Assembly (NCBI GenBank): GCA_009760855.2
Contig: WPIO01000004.1
Span: forward strand, 13,674,001-13,685,000
Direction: 5' to 3'
Source: Cristatella mucedo
Taxonomy: Eukaryota; Bryozoa; Phylactolaemata; Cristatellidae
Length of the DNA stretch: 11,000 bases
In this document: positions 8,101 through 11,000 of the stretch, in pieces
Layout: each line of letters opens with the position of its first letter
Numbering within the stretch: position 1 is the first letter of the stretch
The notes under the pieces: generated by a model
What the model saw: the letters and a program-made list of their open reading frames with translations, nothing else
Told to the model about the DNA's origin: nothing
Database searches by the model: none
Position numbers and translations under genes: made by a program

Positions 8101-8381
8101 TGTCCAGCCATTGTGATGACCGTTGGTTCGTTGCAGCGCTTCGTGCCATTCCAGAGAGCCTTCAGCATGGCCATCGCTCACGTGAGAGCATGCTCATTGG
8201 CATTGCGGGCTGCATTGCATGTCTTGCTGAGGGCTGTTCGCTTCTCGCTCTCGGCCCACTGCCGAAGTAGCTGCCTGGTGTGCGTGCGCGCAGCTCACGT
8301 GTTCGGCCGTTGCAGGACCTGGAGTATTGCAACATGTCTTCCACTGCCTCCACTGTGATACAGATGCAGAAATTTGTAGAG
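4983..8381 (+). CDS. F-BAR domain Rho GTPase-activating protein, partial gene (4 exons seen)
   Basis: Joined exons 4983-5120, 7816-7880, 8137-8181 and 8316-8381 give 104 uninterrupted residues, with phases agreeing at every junction. The product resembles the start of the F-BAR domain of the ARHGAP29 / ARHGAP45(HMHA1) / GMIP family. Shared features are an opening helix with the [13 protein letters not shown] pattern, then YVDKR, a [12 protein letters not shown] segment like the E(F/Y)A+...KLA signature of F-BAR helices, the [12 protein letters not shown] segment where family members have a MPLQ..(Y/F)..AL.(H/Q) pattern, and DLEY continuing to QMQKF, where relatives have D(L/I)..G...... and end near Q(T)F.QP. 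Such proteins bind membrane phosphoinositides through F-BAR and inactivate RhoA-type GTPases through a C-terminal RhoGAP domain. Missing are the start, the remaining F-BAR helices and the C1 and RhoGAP domains, all outside the window or in unrecognised exons. The family call rests on recalled patterns, not an alignment. A different F-BAR protein is the main alternative. Confidence 0.68.
5238..5660 (-). mobile_element. Decayed LINE family-A RT C-terminal fragment
   Basis: Located in the first intron of the F-BAR gene, antisense to it. The plus-strand text runs in parallel with 10625-10990: shared blocks include TGTCAAGTCA, GTCGGGAGTGAGTTCG, TTTGAGGTT and AGTGCAGGTCGG, separated by indels. Translated on the minus strand, it keeps RPVLEG, VVTSL and related traces of the segment that precedes the C-terminal LPV.QRI motif. 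Similarity may reach about 5700 (YPKS). It has many frameshifts and stops and is clearly older than the other family-A copies. The 3' untranslated region is lost. Confidence 0.7.
5661..6110 (+). promoter_or_regulatory. CpG-rich intronic block with YY1-, RFX- and AP-1-like sites (candidate regulatory region)
   Basis: This block in the first intron is visibly richer in CpG than its flanks. It holds AAGATGGCGGC at 5772-5782 (perfect match to the YY1 core), the palindrome GTCGCCAAGGCGAC at 5884-5897 (close to the RFX X-box GTYGCCNNGGCRAC), and three 9-bp-spaced AP-1-like words at 6069, 6078 and 6087. YY1 sites of this form often lie just downstream of transcription starts, so an alternative internal promoter or enhancer is possible. 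No downstream start exon was found. Base composition alone could produce some of these matches. Confidence 0.35.
6111..7007. other. Unassigned intronic sequence
   Basis: This is the rest of the first intron before the family-B LINE. Long open stretches on both strands (plus 6453-6869, minus 6464-7003) overlap each other, which points to low stop-codon density in GC-rich DNA rather than genes. Minor simple repeats are a CAGT/CGGT-type stretch at about 6464-6486 and (CAG)n at about 6520-6534. Confidence 0.5.
7316..7645 (+). pseudogene. Reverse transcriptase thumb/C-terminal fragment (LINE family B)
   Basis: About 109 open codons cover the RT segment from [11 protein letters not shown] through [14 protein letters not shown] (present twice) to [11 protein letters not shown] and APSYLAEL. 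No catalytic motif remains. The frame is closed by a TAA at 7643 that is also seen as a stop in the minus-strand copy, suggesting both copies descend from an already defective source or share a short frame there. Confidence 0.75.
7399..7482 (+). repeat. 42-bp tandem duplication inside LINE remnant
   Basis: Units 7399-7440 and 7441-7482 agree at 40 of 42 positions, and in frame give [14 protein letters not shown] followed by [14 protein letters not shown]. The other family-B copy (300-1185) has a single unit, so the duplication is private to this copy. Confidence 0.95.
7816..7880 (+). CDS. F-BAR RhoGAP gene, 65-bp exon
   Basis: The acceptor is CTATTCTTTTGCAG ending at 7815, with a good polypyrimidine tract. 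The donor AAT|GTAAGTAT at 7880/7881 is near-perfect. The first two bases AG join the G of the previous exon to make a glutamate codon, so the protein reads ...[21 protein letters not shown] then PTILEN. The [12 protein letters not shown] stretch resembles the E(F/Y)(A/S)+.L.KLA signature of F-BAR domains. It ends in phase 0. Confidence 0.75.
7945..7976 (+). other. Intronic inverted repeat (9-bp perfect stem)
   Basis: AGCTCGTCC (7945-7953) and GGACGAGCT (7968-7976) are exact reverse complements around a 14-base loop, in the 256-bp intron before the 45-bp exon. It could form a pre-mRNA hairpin affecting exon choice. No conservation data, so only the pairing itself is certain. Confidence 0.5.
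8137..8181 (+). CDS. F-BAR RhoGAP gene, 45-bp micro-exon
   Basis: The acceptor is GGTTCGTTGCAG ending at 8136 and the donor CAC|GTGAGAG follows 8181. The exon is 15 codons in phase 0/0 and encodes [15 protein letters not shown], equivalent to the conserved MPLQ..(Y/F)..AL.H stretch of ARHGAP29/GMIP/HMHA1-type F-BAR domains. Skipping it would keep the frame and remove exactly this segment. The polypyrimidine tract is modest. Confidence 0.68.
8316..8381 (+). CDS. F-BAR RhoGAP gene, 66-bp exon
   Basis: The acceptor is TTCGGCCGTTGCAG ending at 8315 and the donor is GAG|GTGAGTGC at 8381/8382. Twenty-two codons in phase 0/0 encode [14 protein letters not shown] then IQMQKFVE. This fits directly after the micro-exon, giving ...MAIAH-DLEY..., like the family pattern in which AL.H/Q is followed by D(L/I) and a helix ending near Q.F.QP. 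The preceding intron is only 134 bp. The next exon should begin with the equivalent of a PL..RR.E helix. None was found up to 11000. Confidence 0.7.
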
Positions 8382-8658
8382 GTGAGTGCTTGATTTAAGG
8401 GGTGGTGACGTTTATTGCTAGTCCTTTTCTGGGTTGCTCATCTGGCAGACTGAATGTTGAGCAGCAGCAGCACTGCCCCTGAGGCCCAAGCTCGGGAAGC
8501 TCACTGGAGTGCAAGAAGCAAGGAAGAGTCGGCCACAAGAAGAGGCAACAAGAGATCAACTGTTGCACTTAGGGCATTGCCTGCCGTGTCAGCTGAGACA
8601 ACTGACTGCCTGCTCTCGAGCAGGATTTCCAGATTTTTGAGACATGCTGAGGGGAACT

Positions 8659-8659
<1 letters not shown>
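8382..8659 (+). other. Intron sequence, no exon found
   Basis: This follows the last recognised exon. An acceptor-like CTCATCTGGCAG ends at 8448, but in the required phase 0 a stop codon comes after three codons. The open stretch from 8454 runs into the GA repeat, so it is not supported as coding. Confidence 0.5.
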
Positions 8660-8725
<66 letters not shown>

Positions 8726-8730
8726 GAGAC

Positions 8731-8829
<99 letters not shown>

Positions 8830-8918
8830 GAGAGACAGAGAGACAGAGAGAGACATAGAGAGAGACAGAGAGAGACAGAGACAGACAGAGACAGACAGAG
8901 AGAGACAGCGAGACAGAG
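8660..8918. repeat. (GA)n-rich purine tract with CAGA interruptions
   Basis: About 260 bp of GA repeat, uninterrupted at 8660-8716 and 8743-8821. Elsewhere it is broken by C at intervals into GACAGA-type units. The plus strand is almost pure purine, with long mirror symmetry, so it can form H-DNA triplex. It lies in the intron on the RNA-like strand. Long RE/SL repeats in its translations are artefacts. Confidence 0.97.
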
Positions 8919-8982
8919 TGTGTGCACGTGTGGGTGTGGGTGTGGGTGTGGGTGTGGGTGTGGGTGTGCGCGTGGGTGTGCA
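8919..8982 (+). repeat. (GGGTGT)n tract with G-quadruplex potential
   Basis: Directly after the GA tract, GGG triplets recur every six bases at 8932, 8938, 8944, 8950, 8956 and 8962, with a further one at 8974, separated mostly by TGT. Four or more G3 runs with 3-base loops meet the standard G-quadruplex pattern on the plus strand. The adjacent GTGCGCGTG is Z-prone. Confidence 0.95.
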
Positions 8983-10139
8983 GTATAGGCTTCCTATTAT
9001 GCACCTGTGATTTGAGCTTGCGTCGTCTTCTGATCTAGTGCATGATTAGCTGTATTGATGAGGAGGTATGGTCCTTACGAGGCATGTCTTTGACATAAGT
9101 TTGGCTTTGCATAAGGAACAGCACTGACTTTCTAATTTGGTAGCAGGCCTGTTAAACTTGGATTTTACCTGCACCTTTTACATTACGCTGTTCTGATAGG
9201 TCCCATCGAAGGCAGCCTGTTTATAGATAGTTATACTACAACAGGGCATGAAATGTAGTAGAGACTAGATGGCACTGTTGCTTCTAGATGACATGCAATA
9301 CCTGCTGAGGAAGTCAAAATTATACACATTTGGCGAATAGAAAATTATTCTATCTATCTATATTAAAAGCTCTTTGCTTTGGTTTGTGATGCGGACGGGG
9401 TAGCACAAAAGGTGTTGAAGTGCTGGCTATGTGGAGACTGGCCTCCAGTGGAGACACGACTGCAAGGATCACAGCTGAATTGGAATCTTAAAACTTTACA
9501 ATGTCCTAAAATATATCCAAATAGCTTTCAATGGCTCCTGTCTTGCACCATTGAGGTCTTCATTCCTTATTTATTTCACTGTGCATTCGCTTGTTTTTAT
9601 CACTGGCTTTGCATATTTGAGTACCTTTATCGGGGGGGGGGGAGCAGTGGTGTTCTGGCATATCTCTTTGACCGATCGGGAAACGACACGGTAGTATTAG
9701 CTTTTCAGTAGACACCAATTCAACCTTGCTGTGATTGGCTGCCTGAATAAGATCAAGCCTCGGCCCCCTTGTCATTGGTATGCTCCTTTAGAGGGTCACA
9801 GTCAAAGCATCATTTTCTGGTTCTTTATCACTTCTGCATACAACTTGGCATTGAAGTGCTAGCTAGCGGCTGAGCAACCAGCTGCGCACTGGTCCCACAT
9901 TCAATGAATGACCTTCCATATCACTGTGTGGTTTGCGACTGGACCTACTTACATGATTGCTCATGTCTTGAACTTCTCCTAGGTCGCATTAGCAACTCTT
10001 TTGAAAATTAATTCTGTTTAGGTGGCTAGTTTTGTAAGGGCTACTAAATGAGCAGTAAAAATAAAGGCTCATTGATCTCATCTCAGTTTTCCGTATCATG
10101 ATGGCAAGTCCCCAGAAGGAAAGTGTAGCCACGATTTGC
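8983..10139. other. Unassigned sequence, probably intron or intergenic
   Basis: About 1.16 kb with no recognised exon or repeat, apart from a G homopolymer (about 9632-9642) and an ATCT-rich stretch near 9350-9362. A 110-codon open stretch at 9379-9711 has no known motif. An AATAAA at 10060-10065 could be a plus-strand polyadenylation signal, but no terminal exon was identified upstream. Confidence 0.45.
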
Positions 10140-10374
10140 ACTGCTCTAATAATAGTAACACACTTGATAGTAATAATAAGAATAATACACTTGACAGAGC
10201 GCCCTCAGAGAACTCAATCTCTTTCTAGGCACTTTACATTTTCTGCAAAGGAAGCACGATTGAATGGTTAGTAGTAGCATGCTCAATAAGCAACAAGAAT
10301 AACACGTTTAGGGATGATGTCACAGGGTCAGCATGCAAGTGTGGTTAGTAGCAGCATGCACAGTGTCAGCATGC
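10140..10374 (-). mobile_element. LINE family-A 3' end, copy 1 of 2
   Basis: A minus-strand copy of the family-A 3' untranslated region. On the plus strand it starts with an AAT-rich tail (10148-10182), then the complement of the terminal hairpin (GAGCGCCCTCAGAGAACTCA, with TCTTTCTAGGCACTTTACAT), and then the 38-bp unit with its GTCAGCATGCA motif near 10326-10374. It contains no RT sequence and is cut off exactly where the (AAT)n tail of the second copy begins. Confidence 0.75.

Positions 10375-10421
<47 letters not shown>
10375..10421. repeat. (AAT)n microsatellite, tail of LINE copy 2
   Basis: Forty-seven bases of AAT repeat, on the minus strand (ATT)n at the 3' end of the LINE that follows. 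CR1/L2-group elements typically end in short tandem repeats of this kind. Confidence 0.95.
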
Positions 10422-11000
10422 TACACACTTGATAAACCACCCTCGGAAAACTCAATCTCTTTCTAGGTGCTTTATATTTGCTGCAACGGAAACACGATTG
10501 AATGTTGAGTGGAAATTTTATGCTTGATAAACAACACAACTAACATGGTTAGGAGTAACATGCACAAGGTCAGCATGCAAGTGTGGTTAGTGGCAGCATG
10601 CACAGTGTCAGCAAGCATAAGCACATCAAGGACGAATCACAGGGACCCACTAAATGCTGTCCTAAATAGGTGTTTTTAAGTTCTTTTTAAATGTGGTCAA
10701 GTCAGGATATGCCGTGATGCAAGTCGGGAGTGAGTTCGAGGCTTTGGGAGCATACGAACCAAATGCACGATCTCTAAAGGATTTGAGGTTTGTACGAGGT
10801 ATTTGTAGACTGTTGGATTCCAAAAAGCGGGTGGTACTATGCTTGGCCTGGTGGCGGAGTATATCTGAGAGATAGGCTGGAGCTAAAGAATGAAGTGACC
10901 TAAAAGTGAGCGGCAAAACCTTGAAGTCAATCCGTTGCTTGACCGGTAGCTAGTGCAGGTCGGCGAGAAGTGGTAGGCTGGAGCCAAATAATAAAGGGAC
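10422..11000 (-). mobile_element. LINE family-A, copy 2 of 2, RT C-terminus and 3' UTR
   Basis: Read on the minus strand, the RT C-terminal frame (11000 to about 10662) leads into a 3' untranslated region and hairpin complement (10432-10477), then the ATT tail. The protein part matches the 1188-1631 copy closely: LTFRSLHSLAPAYLSDIL, IPRTNLKSFRDRAF, then PDLTTFKKNLKT. Relative to that copy, a 2-base loss after LKT shifts the frame and ends it early. It continues off the right edge of the window. The 3' UTR contains a tandem pair of 38-bp units (10546-10621). Confidence 0.85.
10546..10621 (-). repeat. 38-bp tandem duplication in LINE-A 3' UTR
   Basis: Units 10546-10583 and 10584-10621 both start TGGTTAG and share the ATGCACA and GTCAGCA blocks. 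The left-hand LINE copy (1188-1822) has one unit, and the 10140-10374 copy has at least one and a half. This is useful as a subfamily marker. Confidence 0.75.

Noticed and set aside
8449-8660. Possible next F-BAR exon after CTGGCAG
   Set aside because: In the required phase the frame reads ACT GAA TGT and then a stop. Other frames lack a usable acceptor.
8932-8982. Telomere-like repeat
   Set aside because: GGGTGT is not the TTAGGG animal telomere unit and the tract is short and internal. It is treated as a microsatellite.
8501-9004. Long SL/RE/CTH repeat peptides
   Set aside because: They are artefacts of the GA and GGGTGT repeats.
9379-9711. 110-codon open stretch
   Set aside because: No domain, no splice context, and it crosses a G homopolymer. 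Probably chance.
10060-10065. AATAAA as the 3' end of the F-BAR gene
   Set aside because: The rest of F-BAR and the RhoGAP domain have not been encoded by this point, and no terminal exon is visible.

Overview
The window is eukaryotic, and most likely from an invertebrate animal. It has no compact operon-like coding. Instead it carries decayed CR1/L2-type LINE retrotransposons, a probable tRNA-derived SINE, long dinucleotide microsatellites, and a split gene with short exons bounded by canonical GT-AG splice sites. The sequence alone does not identify the species.

Left part (1-1985): a cluster of retroelement pieces. A LINE 3' end runs into an (AT)n/(GT)n microsatellite. Next come a minus-strand reverse transcriptase remnant with a YADD motif (family B, about 300-1185), a plus-strand RT C-terminal remnant with its complete 3' tail (family A, 1188-1822), and a minus-strand SINE-like unit whose 3' end resembles that of family A. 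Families A and B are labels used only here; they differ clearly in RT C-terminal sequence. From 1986 to 4982 I find no convincing gene, only a (GT)n tract, a TATA-like site and unassigned open stretches.

Centre (4983-8381): the only host gene I can support. Four plus-strand exons of 138, 65, 45 and 66 bp join in matching phases (1, 0, 0) into 104 uninterrupted residues. They resemble the beginning of the F-BAR domain of the Rho GTPase-activating proteins related to ARHGAP29, ARHGAP45/HMHA1 and GMIP. These proteins bind curved membrane through F-BAR and switch off Rho GTPases through a RhoGAP domain. The start of the protein and everything after the first part of F-BAR, including the C1 and RhoGAP domains, are not visible. 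The first intron (2695 bp) holds a decayed family-A LINE, a CpG-rich block with YY1-like, RFX-like and triple AP-1-like sites, and a family-B LINE that ends about 80 bp before the second exon.

Right part (8382-11000): a long GA-rich purine tract lies directly next to a (GGGTGT)n tract able to form a G-quadruplex. Then come about 1.2 kb of unassigned sequence and two minus-strand family-A LINE 3' ends in series, joined through an (AAT)n tail. The gene segment is therefore bracketed by family-A copies in opposite orientation.
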